A stretch of DNA of 64,000 bases from JALZBL01 sp040004775 (GTDB lineage: Bacteria > Actinomycetota > Actinomycetes > Mycobacteriales > Jatrophihabitantaceae), in the NCBI GenBank assembly GCA_040004775.1, contig JBDUAD010000002.1:1-64000 (forward strand), written 5' to 3'. A model generated the notes under the pieces. That model made no database searches. It was not told the DNA's origin and saw nothing but the letters and a program-made list of their open reading frames with translations. Below are positions 26,156 through 35,252 of the stretch, in pieces. A program made the position numbers and the translations under genes. Within the stretch, counting starts at the first letter, position 1. The number at the start of each line of letters is the position of its first letter.

Positions 26156-27412
26156 TCAAGCGTCGGCCGTTACGTCCCGCGGCCGAGCGGCGTTGCCCCC
26201 GCGGTCCGGGCCGGCCGCGGCCACGAGAGCCAGCGGCAGTACCACCACGGCCGCGGCCAGGGCGAACGCCGGGCCGAAACCATGCCGGTCGGCCACCCAC
26301 CCAGCAACCACCGGACCGGCCACCGCGCCGAGGTCCCCCGTCATCTGGAACAGCGCGACCACGGTCCCTCCCCGCGCGCCGACCACGTCACCGACGATGG
26401 CGCCCGGCGCCACGGACAGAGCGGCGGCCGATATCCCGAGCAGGACCATGGCCAGCAGGACGCCGCCCAGCGCGGGGACGAGCGCCAGCACGAGCAGGCC
26501 CCCACCGGCCGCGATCAGGCCGGCGGCCACGACCGACAGGCGATGTCCGGAGTCGGCCCGTCGCCCGATGGGCAGGAGCAGGGCGCCGCTGACCACGCTG
26601 ACCACGAAGAAGGCGGCATAGTTCCAGGCTGCGGCCAGGGCCAGTGGGCCGACGACGAACAGTGGGACCAGCGCCGTGCGAACGCCGATCACCGACCACT
26701 GGGTGGCCAGCGTGGCGCCGAGCGCGACCCGGTACTGCGGCCGTCGCAGCGCCTCGGACACGCTGACCGCGGCCGCGGCGGCGGGAGCACGCGCGGCCAG
26801 CTCACTCGAACGCAACGAGCGCAGGGCCCAGGTGCCGGCCGCGGCCAGGGTGGCCGCATAGAGGAAGAACGGCGCCCGCAGCGACCACGACGCGACGACG
26901 CCGAGCGCGGGGCCGAAGACGCCGCCCAGGAGGAAGCCGCCCTGATAGACGCCCTGCGCCTGCCCGCGCCGGTCGGGCGGAGTCACCCGGTAGAGCAGGC
27001 TGGCCGCCGCGACGCTGAACATGATCGACCCGACGCCACCGAAGCCGCGCAGCAGCAACAGCTGCCAGTACTGCTGGGACAGCCCGGCCAGCGCGCTGGA
27101 GACGGCCACGATGGCGATTCCGATGCCGAGCAGCAGCCGTTCCCCCACCGAGTTGGCCAGCCGGCCGACGAACGGCGCCGTGATCAGGCGGGCCAGGGCA
27201 AAGGCGCTGATCACCGCCGAGGCTGCAGCGTTGGACACGCCGAACTGCTCGGCGAACGGCGCGATGGCTGGCGCGACCACGCCGAAGCCGACGGCGACGA
27301 GAAAGGCCACGCCGACCAGCGCGGTCACCTCGCTGGGCAACTGCTTCAGCGTCCCCGGCGTCGGCAAGGACGGGCGACGACGACGACGCCCGGACGATCC
27401 ACGAAGGATCAT
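26156..27412 (-). CDS. Major facilitator superfamily transporter
   Basis: A 418-residue MFS permease with 12 predicted helices. The family loop between helices 2 and 3 reads APFVGRLANSVGERLLLGIG, and a second copy, LPIGRRADSGHRL, lies in the second half. Between the halves is a short basic loop. The ligand is unknown; drug exporters of the DHA1 type look most similar by architecture. It lies between sbp and pnp on the same strand, separated from sbp by 99 bases, so an independent promoter is likely. Position inside the inserted sulfur block may be coincidental. Confidence 0.88.
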   Translation of the reverse strand: MILRGSSGRRRRRPSLPTPGTLKQLPSEVTALVGVAFLVAVGFGVVAPAIAPFAEQFGVSNAAASAVISAFALARLITAPFVGRLANSVGERLLLGIGIAIVAVSSALAGLSQQYWQLLLLRGFGGVGSIMFSVAAASLLYRVTPPDRRGQAQGVYQGGFLLGGVFGPALGVVASWSLRAPFFLYAATLAAAGTWALRSLRSSELAARAPAAAAAVSVSEALRRPQYRVALGATLATQWSVIGVRTALVPLFVVGPLALAAAWNYAAFFVVSVVSGALLLPIGRRADSGHRLSVVAAGLIAAGGGLLVLALVPALGGVLLAMVLLGISAAALSVAPGAIVGDVVGARGGTVVALFQMTGDLGAVAGPVVAGWVADRHGFGPAFALAAAVVVLPLALVAAAGPDRGGNAARPRDVTADA

Positions 27413-27459
27413 CCGGGGCGCCGAAGTGTCGATTTTTGTCGTACCGGAAGCGGGGCGGC

Positions 27460-29724
27460 TCAGGCCTCGGCACCGACCGGGGCGTCGCTGGCCGTCACCG
27501 TGGGGGCATCGTCGCGTACCGGCACCAGGCTGATCTTGCCGCGGCCGTCGATCTCGGTGATCTCCACCTGCAGCTTGTCGCCGACGTTGACCACGTCTTC
27601 GACCTTGCCCACGCGCTTGCCGTTGCCCAGCTTGCTGATGTGGACCAGCCCGTCCTTGCCCGGCAGCAGCGACACGAACGCGCCGAATGCCGCGGTCTTG
27701 ACCACGGTGCCGAGGAAGCGCTCGCCGACCTTGGGCATCTGCGGGTTGGCGATGGCGTTTATCTGGTCGACCGCGGCCTGGGCCGACGACCCGTCGGCGG
27801 CACCGACGTAGATCGTGCCGTCGTCCTCGATGCTGATCTGCGCGCCGGTCTCGTCCTGGATCGAGTTGATCATCGCGCCCTTGGGGCCGATGACCGCGCC
27901 GATCTTGTCGACCGGGATCTTGACCACGGTGACGCGCGGGGCGTACGGGCTCATCTCGTCGGGCTCGTCGATCGCCTCGGCCATGACGTCGAGAATGTGC
28001 AGACGGGCGTCGCGGGCCTGGGTGAGTGCGCCGGCCAGGACGTCGGACGGGATGCCGTCGAGCTTGGTGTCCAACTGCAGAGCGGTGACGAACTCCCGCG
28101 TGCCGGCGACCTTGAAGTCCATGTCACCGAACGCGTCCTCGGCGCCGAGGATGTCGGTCAGCGCAACGTAGCGGGTCTCCCCGTCGACGGTGTCCGACAC
28201 CAGGCCCATGGCGATACCGGCCACCGGGTACTTCAGCGGCACGCCGGCGTTCAGCAGGGCCAGGGTGGACGCGCAGACCGAACCCATTGACGTCGAACCG
28301 TTGGAACCGAGGGCCTCGGACACCTGGCGGATCGCGTAGGGGAACTCCTCGCGGTTGGGCAGCACCGGTACGAGCGCCCGCTCGGCCAGCGCACCGTGGC
28401 CGATCTCGCGCCGCTTCGGCGAGCCGACCCGGCCGGTCTCACCCGTGCTGTACGGCGGGAAGTTGTAGTTGTGCATGTAGCGCTTGGTGCGCGTGGGCGA
28501 CAGCGTGTCGAGCTTCTGCTCGAGCCCCAGCATGTTCAGCGTCGTGACGCCGAGGATCTGCGTCTCGCCGCGCTCGAACAGCGCCGAGCCGTGCACCCGG
28601 GGCAGCACCTCGACCTCAGCCGAGAGCGTGCGGATGTCGGTCAGGCCGCGCCCGTCGATGCGGACCTTGTCGCGCAGGATCCGCTGGCGCACAAGCTGCT
28701 TGTTCAGCGAGCGGAACGCCGCGCTGACCTCGCCCTCGCGACCGGTGAAGGTGTCGGCCAGGGCGGCTTTGACCTCGTTCTTCACCGTGTCGGTGGCCGC
28801 CTCGCGCTCCTGCTTGTCGGCCACGGTCAGCGCCGCGGTCAACTTCTCGGTGCCGGCGGACTCTACTGCGGCGTACACGTCGTCGTTGTAGTCGAGGAAG
28901 ACGGGGAACTCGGCGGTCGGCTTGGCCGCTACCTCGGCCAGGGCGGACTGGGCCCGGCACAGCTCAGCGATGAACGGCTTGGCCGCCTCGAGGCCCTGGG
29001 CCACGACCTCCTCGGTCGGGCGGGTGGCGCCGGCCGCGGTGAGGGCCAGCACGTTCTCGGTGGCCTCGGCCTCGACCATCATCACCGCGACGTCGCTCTG
29101 CTCGCCCGCCGGGGACTGCAGCAGCCGTCCGGCCACCACCATGTCGAAGGTCGCCCGCTCTAGCTCGCTGTGCCGCGGGAAGGCGATCCACTGCCCGTCG
29201 ACCAGAGCGACCCGGGTGCCACCGACCGGGCCGTTGAACGGAAGGCCGGAGATCTGGGTAGAGGCCGAGGCGGCGTTGATGGCCAACACGTCATAGGCGT
29301 CGTCGGGGTTGAGGGCCAGGACCGTGATGACGACCTGTACCTCGTTGCGCAGACCCTTGACAAACGTCGGGCGCAGTGGGCGGTCGATCAGCCGGCAGGT
29401 GAGGATCGCGTCCTCGCTGGGCCGGCCCTCGCGGCGGAAGAACGAACCGGGGATGCGGCCGGCGGCGTACATGCGCTCTTCGACGTCGACGGTCAGCGGG
29501 AAGAAGTCGAGGCCTTCGCGCGGGTGCTTGCCCGCAGTGGTGGCCGACAGCAGCATGGTGTCGTCGTCGAGGTAGGCCGCGACCGAGCCGGCCGCCTGCC
29601 GGGCCAGCCGCCCGGTCTCGAAGCGGACCGTGCGGGTGCCGAACGGGCCGTTGTCCAGCGTGGCGAGGACCGTGGTGACGCCGTCTTCGGTGGTGGCAGT
29701 GCTGCTGGTGGGTGCTTCTGACAT
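27460..29724 (-). CDS. pnp: Polyribonucleotide nucleotidyltransferase
   Basis: A 754-residue phosphorolytic 3'-5' exoribonuclease and polymerase. Two RNase PH domains (about 20-160 and 350-560) flank an alpha-helical linker. The KH domain contains VDKIGAVIGPKGAMINSIQ and the S1 domain is GTVVKTAAFGAFVSLLPGKDGLVHISKL. Catalytic-site signature FFPLTVDVEERMYAAGRIPGSFFRREGRPS is present in the first half. In actinobacteria it also polyadenylates RNA and, in mycobacteria, makes guanosine pentaphosphate (GpsI). It lies downstream of rpsO with a 255-base hairpin-rich gap. Confidence 0.96.
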   Translation of the reverse strand: MSEAPTSSTATTEDGVTTVLATLDNGPFGTRTVRFETGRLARQAAGSVAAYLDDDTMLLSATTAGKHPREGLDFFPLTVDVEERMYAAGRIPGSFFRREGRPSEDAILTCRLIDRPLRPTFVKGLRNEVQVVITVLALNPDDAYDVLAINAASASTQISGLPFNGPVGGTRVALVDGQWIAFPRHSELERATFDMVVAGRLLQSPAGEQSDVAVMMVEAEATENVLALTAAGATRPTEEVVAQGLEAAKPFIAELCRAQSALAEVAAKPTAEFPVFLDYNDDVYAAVESAGTEKLTAALTVADKQEREAATDTVKNEVKAALADTFTGREGEVSAAFRSLNKQLVRQRILRDKVRIDGRGLTDIRTLSAEVEVLPRVHGSALFERGETQILGVTTLNMLGLEQKLDTLSPTRTKRYMHNYNFPPYSTGETGRVGSPKRREIGHGALAERALVPVLPNREEFPYAIRQVSEALGSNGSTSMGSVCASTLALLNAGVPLKYPVAGIAMGLVSDTVDGETRYVALTDILGAEDAFGDMDFKVAGTREFVTALQLDTKLDGIPSDVLAGALTQARDARLHILDVMAEAIDEPDEMSPYAPRVTVVKIPVDKIGAVIGPKGAMINSIQDETGAQISIEDDGTIYVGAADGSSAQAAVDQINAIANPQMPKVGERFLGTVVKTAAFGAFVSLLPGKDGLVHISKLGNGKRVGKVEDVVNVGDKLQVEITEIDGRGKISLVPVRDDAPTVTASDAPVGAEA

Positions 29725-29802
29725 GAAGTCAGCCTTCCTTCGTCAGCGGGGCAGTTTCTGCTCCGCGCGGACGCCGGGGCGCTGCCGAGGTCACGTCGCA
29801 AG

Positions 29803-29861
29803 GTCCGCCGGACGGCGGTTCGCCGGAGCAAACCGGGCCGGTCTTCGATCGAAGCGACCGG
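29803..29861 (-). promoter_or_regulatory. Hairpins in the pnp leader
   Basis: The rpsO-pnp gap contains CCGGTC-TTCGATCGAA-GC-GACCGG (29838-29861), whose loop is itself a palindrome. Next to it are overlapping GC-rich inverted repeats, GTCCG-C-CGGAC (29803-29813) and CCGCC-GGAC-GGCGG. In E. coli and Streptomyces the equivalent region is cut by RNase III and controls pnp (family knowledge). The same role here is inference. Confidence 0.45.
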
Positions 29862-29935
29862 GCGCGCAGGCGTCCGATGGCCACTACCGAGGACCGTCTC
29901 ACTTTGCCCGTGGCGGGCGACGATCACCCGTGAGC

Positions 29936-29966
29936 GCCGGGATGCGCGCATCGGTGCGCGCCCGGC
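29936..29966 (-). terminator. Stem-loop just after rpsO
   Basis: GCCGGG and CCCGGC form the outer stem, CGCGCA and TGCGCG the inner stem, with a three-base bulge and a TCGG loop. It ends 14 bases after the rpsO stop on the transcribed (minus) strand. No T run follows, so it may act as an attenuator or processing site between rpsO and pnp rather than a full terminator. Confidence 0.5.
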
Positions 29967-29979
29967 AAGGTGTTCAGTT

Positions 29980-30249
29980 CTAGCGGCGCAGACCGAGCTT
30001 CTCGATGATCGCGCGGTAGCGGTTGATGTCGGTGCGCGCCAGGTAGTTCAGCAGCCGCCGGCGCTGGCCGACGAGCAGCAGCAGCCCGCGCCGGCTGTGG
30101 TGGTCGTGCTTGTGGGTCTTCAGGTGCTCGGTCAGGTCGCTGATCCGGCGCGACAGCATCGCGACCTGGACCTCGCCCGATCCGGTGTCGGCCGCAGACG
30201 CGCCGTGCTCGGAAATGATCTGGGCTTTGACGTCACTGGCCAGGGCCAT
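29980..30249 (-). CDS. rpsO: 30S ribosomal protein S15
   Basis: An 89-residue S15 protein that binds 16S rRNA in the platform. It has the signature helices TGSGEVQVAMLSRRISDLTEHLKTHKHDHHSRRGLLLLVGQRRRLLNYL. ATG 30249 with GGAGCGAAG upstream gives the standard length. It lies upstream of pnp as in most bacteria, with stem-loops in the gap. Confidence 0.97.
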   Translation of the reverse strand: MALASDVKAQIISEHGASAADTGSGEVQVAMLSRRISDLTEHLKTHKHDHHSRRGLLLLVGQRRRLLNYLARTDINRYRAIIEKLGLRR

Positions 30250-30406
30250 GACTTCGCTCCTTCGTGCGGCGCCGCCGCGGTCGGTGCAGGCGCGTCCCAC
30301 CGGTAGACCACACGGCAGGATGAGAACGCACTCTGCTGCGCGACGCGGATGGGATCGGATGGGATCGGGTCACACGCACGAACAAGTCCGCGTCGGCGCC
30401 TCTAGG

Positions 30407-31381
30407 CTACCAGCCGGAGCCGGTGCGGTGCGGCAGCACGAGGCTGCGGGCCCGCGCCACGTCGGCGTCCATCTGCACGACGAGGGCATTGAGGGAGTCG
30501 AAGCGCTCCTGCCCCCGCAAACGGAACTCGAATTGCGCTCCCAGGCGATCACCGTAGAGATCGCCGTCGAAATCGAGGATGTAGGCCTCCACCGTGCGCA
30601 CCTGGCCGTCGAAGGTGGGGTTGGTGCCGACCGAGATGGCGCCGACGCCGAGCGGCGGGACCGGTGCGGTCGCGCCGTCGGGCGCGAGGCGCACCACCCA
30701 GCCGACATAGACGCCGTCGGCCGGGACGGCCAGGTCCCCGGGTCGGTCGAGATTCGCCGTCGGATACCCCAGGGCGCGACCGCGCTGCTCGCCGTGGACG
30801 ACGAGTCCGTCGGACCGAAACGGCTGGCCCTGCAGCGTGGTCACCTCCTCGACCTCGCCCGCGGCTAGGGCGGCGCGGATCCGGGTGGAGGAGATCCGCC
30901 CGTTCTCGGCGCCGACGAGGGCCACCGCGTCGACCGCGAAGCCGGCTCCCGCGCCGAGCGTGGTCAGCTCGGCCACGGTGCCCGCCGCTCGGTGGCCGAA
31001 GGTGAAGTTGTCGCCGACGACCACCAGGCGGGCGTGCAGCCGGTCGCGCAGCACGTCGGCCACGAAAGCGGCTGGGCTCAGGGCGGCGAACTCGCGGGTG
31101 AACGGCACGCTGAGCAGCACGTCGACGCCGAGATCGGCGATCAGTTCGGCCTTGCGCACGGGCGTGGTCAGCAGCAGCGGAGCGCGATCGGGGGCGAAGA
31201 CGCGGGCCGGATGGGGTTCGAAGGTGACGGCCACGCAGGGCAGTCCGCGCCGTGCGGCCGCCTTGACCCCGCGGGCGATCAGCGCGGCGTGTCCGCGGTG
31301 CACGCCGTCGAACACGCCGATGGTGACGACGCAGCCGTCGTCGAGCCCGGCGACCTCCTCGAGCCGCTGCCATCGCCGCAC
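30407..31381 (-). CDS. ribF: Bifunctional riboflavin kinase/FAD synthetase
   Basis: A 324-residue enzyme making FMN from riboflavin and then FAD. The N-terminal nucleotidyltransferase domain has GVFDGVHRGH (22-31) and VTFEPHPARVF; the ISSTRIRAAL motif follows. The C-terminal riboflavin kinase domain has GRALGYPTANL and GTNPTF. It lies upstream of rpsO on the same strand, 157 bases away, and truB is further upstream, as in other actinobacteria. Confidence 0.95.
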   Translation of the reverse strand: MRRWQRLEEVAGLDDGCVVTIGVFDGVHRGHAALIARGVKAAARRGLPCVAVTFEPHPARVFAPDRAPLLLTTPVRKAELIADLGVDVLLSVPFTREFAALSPAAFVADVLRDRLHARLVVVGDNFTFGHRAAGTVAELTTLGAGAGFAVDAVALVGAENGRISSTRIRAALAAGEVEEVTTLQGQPFRSDGLVVHGEQRGRALGYPTANLDRPGDLAVPADGVYVGWVVRLAPDGATAPVPPLGVGAISVGTNPTFDGQVRTVEAYILDFDGDLYGDRLGAQFEFRLRGQERFDSLNALVVQMDADVARARSLVLPHRTGSGW

Positions 31382-31421
31382 GGACAGGCAGCCTAGCTGC
31401 GGCCCGGAACAACCCCGCCGG

Positions 31422-32406
31422 TCATCCGGCCGCGCGGAGCAGGTGCCGCTCGTTGGCCAGCGAGGTTTCCAACGTGCGGTAGCCGGCGTCGGTGAAGTGC
31501 ACCGTCACCCGGTCGTGCTCGTACCGGAAGATCGTGCCGAGCCACCACTCGGCGTGACGGACGGACTGCCCGAGCGACCACGGCCGGTCGAGGATCTCCT
31601 GCGACAGGCCGCGGGCGCAGTTGTCGCAGTTCCCGCACGGCTAGGGCCGGTCCTACTCCTCCACCCGCCGTCGTGTGGCCGCGTACACCAGCACGGTCGA
31701 GTCCCCGGCGCCGGCCACCTCCTCCTGCACCACGGCGGTCACGGCGTCGTCGTCGGCCACCACCCGCGTGGCGAGGTCGATGTTGGGGCGGTCGATCTCG
31801 CCGACGATGACTGCCGGCTGGGACATCTCGGAAGATCTCGACGATCTCGGCGGGCATCTGCGGAGACGCGGTGGCGGTGAGGGCCAGGATGCGCGGGTGA
31901 CCCAGTTGCTCGATCACCGCGCCGAGGGCGAGGTAATCGGGCCGGAAGTCGTGACCCAAGGCGCTGACACAGTGGGCCTCGTCGACCGTGACCAGATCCA
32001 CGCCGGTGTCGCCCAGTGCGGCCGAGTCCTCGCGGGCGAATTGCTCGGGAGCCGGCAGGAGCAGCTCGACCTCCCCGCGGCGCCACCGGTCCAGGGTGGC
32101 GCGGTGACGCCGGGCGCCGAGATCACCGTTGACCACCGCCGCGGCGAAACCGTGCTCGGTCAGGAAGGCGAGCCGGTCACTCGGCAAGGACAGCGTGGGG
32201 GTGACGACGACGCAGCGCGCACCCAATAGTCGGGTGGCCACCTGCTAGACCAGCGACTTGCCGCGGCTGCTCGCCAGGACGGCCAGCGGGTCACGGCAAC
32301 ACCGACGCGATCGCCTCGCGTTGGCCGGGCCGAAGCGCGGTGGTGCCGACCAGGTCCTCGAGCACCTCGGGCAGCGCATCCGGCGCCAGCGAGGCTCGGG
32401 CGTCAT
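31422..32406 (-). pseudogene. Decayed RecQ-family DNA helicase
   Basis: Fragments of a RecQ helicase are readable in three frames. From the 5' end: LPEVLEDLVGTTALRPGQREAIASVLP, then a stop. Next comes VVVTPTLSLPSDRL and the intact VTVDEAHCVSALGHDFRPDY and LALTATASP. A frameshift near 31830 follows, then AVIVGEIDRPNIDLATRVVADDDA and DSTVLVYAATRRRVEE, then stops. After a deletion the C-terminal zinc segment CGNCDNCARGLSQEIL and a last segment VTVHFTDAGYRTLETSLANE to TGA at 31422 remain. Walker A is destroyed (SSRGKS) and most of helicase domain 2 is missing. Normal relatives are about 550-650 residues. It cannot be a working helicase unless sequence errors are numerous. Confidence 0.85.
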
Positions 32407-32437
32407 GTCGGCCACGGTACAAAGGCCGGTGATCGCC

Positions 32438-33370
32438 TCAGCCCCGGGCCCGCCAGACGAGGACCGGGCGGGCCGGCTCGGGTTGTTGATCAGGGCCGGG
32501 TGGTTCGTCACCGTGCAGCAGGGCCACGACCCGGCCGTCGGCCACAGCGGCGTGCAGGCCGGTGATGTGCGTGCCGTGCAGCGGGCGACCGTAGGACAGC
32601 TCGTCCGCCTCGGCGGCGGTGATCATACGGACGGGCATCAGGCGGGACACCACGTCGGCCAGGGGAAGGGTCACCGGATTACTCCGAGCGGCCAGCGTCT
32701 CCAGATGGCGGGCATCGTGCTCGGTGAACGGACCGACCCGGGTGCGTCGCAACGCGGTCAGGTGGCCGCCGACGCCGAGGGCCGCGCCGAGGTCGCGGGC
32801 CAGGGCCCGCACATAGGTGCCCGATGAGCAGTCCACCGCGACGTCGAGGTCGAGCAGGTCTGGCGCCGTCCGGCGCCATGCGGCCAGATGGAATCGGCTG
32901 ACCGTCACGGTCCGCGGCGCTAGCTCGACCGTCTCACCGGCCCGGACCAGGGCGTGCGCGCGCCGGCCCCCCACCCTGATCGCCGAGACCGAGGACGGCA
33001 CCTGAGCAAGGGTTCCGGTGAGCGCAGCCATCCCGGTCCGCACCTCGGCGTCGTCGAGCTCGGCGGCCGAGGCTCCACCGATGAGGTCACCGTCGGCGTC
33101 GTCGGTCGTAGTGGCCTGGCCGAGGCGGATGGTGGCGGTGTAGCTCTTGTCGGTCAGCACCAGATGGGACAGCAAGCGCGTCCCGCCGGCCACGCCCAGC
33201 ACGAGCACCCCGGTGGCCATGGGGTCGAGCGTGCCGGCGTGACCAACCTTGCCGGTGCCGACGATGCGCCGGATCCGCGCGACGACGTCGTGCGAGGTGA
33301 TCCCGGCCGGCTTGTCCACCACGATCAGCCCGTCGGTGACCGCCGCGACGTCGCGGCGACGCGGGCTCAC
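32438..33370 (-). CDS. truB: tRNA pseudouridine(55) synthase
   Basis: A 310-residue enzyme that makes pseudouridine 55 in the T loop of tRNAs. The catalytic aspartate is D49 in GHAGTLDPMATG (43-54). DKPAGITSHDVV is the N-terminal signature, followed by DKSYTATIRLG and CSSGTYVRALARDLG. The C terminus has a PUA-like actinobacterial extension. It overlaps matE by four bases (GTGA). Confidence 0.95.
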   Translation of the reverse strand: MSPRRRDVAAVTDGLIVVDKPAGITSHDVVARIRRIVGTGKVGHAGTLDPMATGVLVLGVAGGTRLLSHLVLTDKSYTATIRLGQATTTDDADGDLIGGASAAELDDAEVRTGMAALTGTLAQVPSSVSAIRVGGRRAHALVRAGETVELAPRTVTVSRFHLAAWRRTAPDLLDLDVAVDCSSGTYVRALARDLGAALGVGGHLTALRRTRVGPFTEHDARHLETLAARSNPVTLPLADVVSRLMPVRMITAAEADELSYGRPLHGTHITGLHAAVADGRVVALLHGDEPPGPDQQPEPARPVLVWRARG

Positions 33371-34695
33371 CGCTCGGCTCCGGCCACGGCCCAGGTGTCA
33401 CCGCGCACCCGCCACAGCATGCCGACCAGGCGCACCACCACGAAGGCGGTCAGGCCGGCCCACACTCCGCCGATGCCCCAGCCGAAGTGCAGCGCAGCCA
33501 GGGCGATCGGCACGTACCCCCCAACCGCGGCGATGAGGGTCAGGGTGCGCAGGAAGGCGGCGTCACCGGCGCCGAGAAGGACCCCGTCGAGGGCGAAGAC
33601 CACACCGGCGGCGGGCTGCATGCCGGCGAACCACGGCCACAGCACGTGCGCCTGATGGATCACCGCGGCCGAGGACGTGAACAGTGGCGGCAGCACTACT
33701 CCGCCGGCGGCGACGAGGACGCCGAAGAGCAGGCCGCCGGCCAGCCCGTAGCGTCCCACCCGTGCCGCCAGGCGGCGAGCGTCGTCCACCGACCCGCTCC
33801 CGAGCGCCGCGCCGACGAGGGACTGCGCGGCGATGGCGAAGGAGTCCAGCAGCAGCGCGGTGAAACTCCACAGCTGCAGAGCGATCTGGTGGGCGCCGAG
33901 CTGGGCTGCGCCCATGCGGGCCGCCACCGCCGCGGCGGTCAGGAAGGCAGCCTCGAACGCGGCCGAGCGCACGAACAGGTCACGCCCCATCACCAGCTGC
34001 GCCCGCATCACCGGCCAGTGAACTCGGCGAGAGGCGGCGGCCCGGACCAGCGCGCGCAGGAACAAGCCACCGGCCACGACCTGCGCGCCGACGTTGGCCA
34101 CCGCCGAGCCGACGAGGCCGAAACCCAGCGGATAGACCAGCACGGGGCAGGCCACGGCCGACAGCGCGTTGGCGACCAGGACGACGACCACCGGGGTGCG
34201 GGTGTCCTGCACGCCGCGCAGCCAGCCGTTGCCGGCCAGGACCAGCAGCACGCCGGGAACCCCCAGGACAGCGACGCGGAACCAGACCTCGGCTGAGGAG
34301 GCCACCGGTCCGGCACCGCCGGCGAGGGCCCGGGTGAGCGGGCCGGCCAGGAGCTCGCCGATCACCACCGCGGTCAGGCCGATGCCCAGCGCCAGCAGGC
34401 TGGCCTGCGCCCCCTCGGTCACTGCGGCGTCGGTGCGCCCGGCGCCGAACCACCGAGCCGCGCGGGCAGTGGTGCCGTACTCCAGAAAGGTCCCGGCCAA
34501 GGTGATCAGCGACAGGAGGGCGGCCCCGACTCCGAGCGCGGCCAGGTCCGTGGTCCCAAGGTGGCCGACGACCGCGGTGTCAACCAGCAGGTACAGCGGC
34601 TCGGCGGCCAGCACGAAGAAGGCCGAGCCGGTGAGGACCAGAAGCCGGCGAGCGCCGATCCGGTCGGTTCCACCGACCGGCGCCGGATCGCTCAC
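33367..34695 (-). CDS. MATE family efflux transporter (DinF type)
   Basis: A 442-residue multidrug and toxin extrusion protein with 12 helices. Visible are EPLYLLVDTAVVGHLGTTDLAALGVG in the first half, GWLRGVQDTRTPVVVVLVANALSAV and LLDSFAIAAQSLVGAALGSG in the second. The order within the protein fits the DinF subgroup. Start is GTG 34695, overlapping the stop of the upstream GNAT gene (GTGA); the frame to 35061 reaches into that gene and is not used. It sits between rbfA-GNAT and truB, as in several actinobacteria. Confidence 0.92.
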   Translation of the reverse strand: MSDPAPVGGTDRIGARRLLVLTGSAFFVLAAEPLYLLVDTAVVGHLGTTDLAALGVGAALLSLITLAGTFLEYGTTARAARWFGAGRTDAAVTEGAQASLLALGIGLTAVVIGELLAGPLTRALAGGAGPVASSAEVWFRVAVLGVPGVLLVLAGNGWLRGVQDTRTPVVVVLVANALSAVACPVLVYPLGFGLVGSAVANVGAQVVAGGLFLRALVRAAASRRVHWPVMRAQLVMGRDLFVRSAAFEAAFLTAAAVAARMGAAQLGAHQIALQLWSFTALLLDSFAIAAQSLVGAALGSGSVDDARRLAARVGRYGLAGGLLFGVLVAAGGVVLPPLFTSSAAVIHQAHVLWPWFAGMQPAAGVVFALDGVLLGAGDAAFLRTLTLIAAVGGYVPIALAALHFGWGIGGVWAGLTAFVVVRLVGMLWRVRGDTWAVAGAER

Positions 34696-35252
34696 CGGAC
34701 GCGGAGATCGTGGTGCATGATCCGCAAGTCGACCAGTCCCTCCACCGGGTGCCGGAACGCCCCGGGCACGATGCCGACGGTGGTGAAGCCGAGGTCGGTG
34801 TACAGCGAGATCGCGCCGACGTTCGTCTCCGCCACGGCGTTGAACTGGATGGCCAGGAAGCCGGCCGCGCGGGCCGCCTGCAGGCTGTGCTCTACGAGAG
34901 CCCGGCCCACCCCGCGTCCCCGGACCGCCGCGTCGACCATGTAGGAGCCGTTGGCTACGTGGGCGCCCGGCCCGTCGTGGTTGGGCGAGATCTCGTACAC
35001 GCCGACGACCCGATCCGCGACCTCGGCCAGCCAGCACAGCACGCCGGACCGCTCGATCCACATGACCCGGGCGGTGTCGGAGTCGGTGTCGGGGTCGTAG
35101 CAGTAGGTGTCACCGGTGCGCACGACGTCGTGCCAGATCGGCCAGATCCGCGGCCAATCGGCCGTCGTGGCCCGCCGGATGGCCAGGCCGCTGGGCGTCC
35201 CCGGCGCGGTCCCCGGCGAGGTGGCCGGCGAGGTCCCCGGCGAGCCGGTCAC
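34692..35252 (-). CDS. GNAT family N-acetyltransferase with repetitive N terminus
   Basis: A 186-residue GNAT protein. The first 22 residues repeat SPGT-like tetrapeptides from a 12-base ACC-TCG-CCG-GGG unit. The GNAT fold begins at LAIRRATTADWPRIWPIWHDVV, and the acetyl-CoA loop is VDAAVRGRGVGRALVEHSL. Motif NVGAISLYTDLGFTTVGIVPG suggests a phosphinothricin-acetyltransferase-like (PAT) relative. The start overlaps the rbfA stop (GTGA), and the stop overlaps the matE start. The substrate is unknown. Confidence 0.82.
   Translation of the reverse strand: MTGSPGTSPATSPGTAPGTPSGLAIRRATTADWPRIWPIWHDVVRTGDTYCYDPDTDSDTARVMWIERSGVLCWLAEVADRVVGVYEISPNHDGPGAHVANGSYMVDAAVRGRGVGRALVEHSLQAARAAGFLAIQFNAVAETNVGAISLYTDLGFTTVGIVPGAFRHPVEGLVDLRIMHHDLRVR

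Noticed and set aside
31393..32241. A single 282-codon helicase fragment as a real gene
   Set aside because: The C-terminal half of this frame is arginine/proline noise after a frameshift, and motifs continue in another frame, so it is part of a pseudogene.
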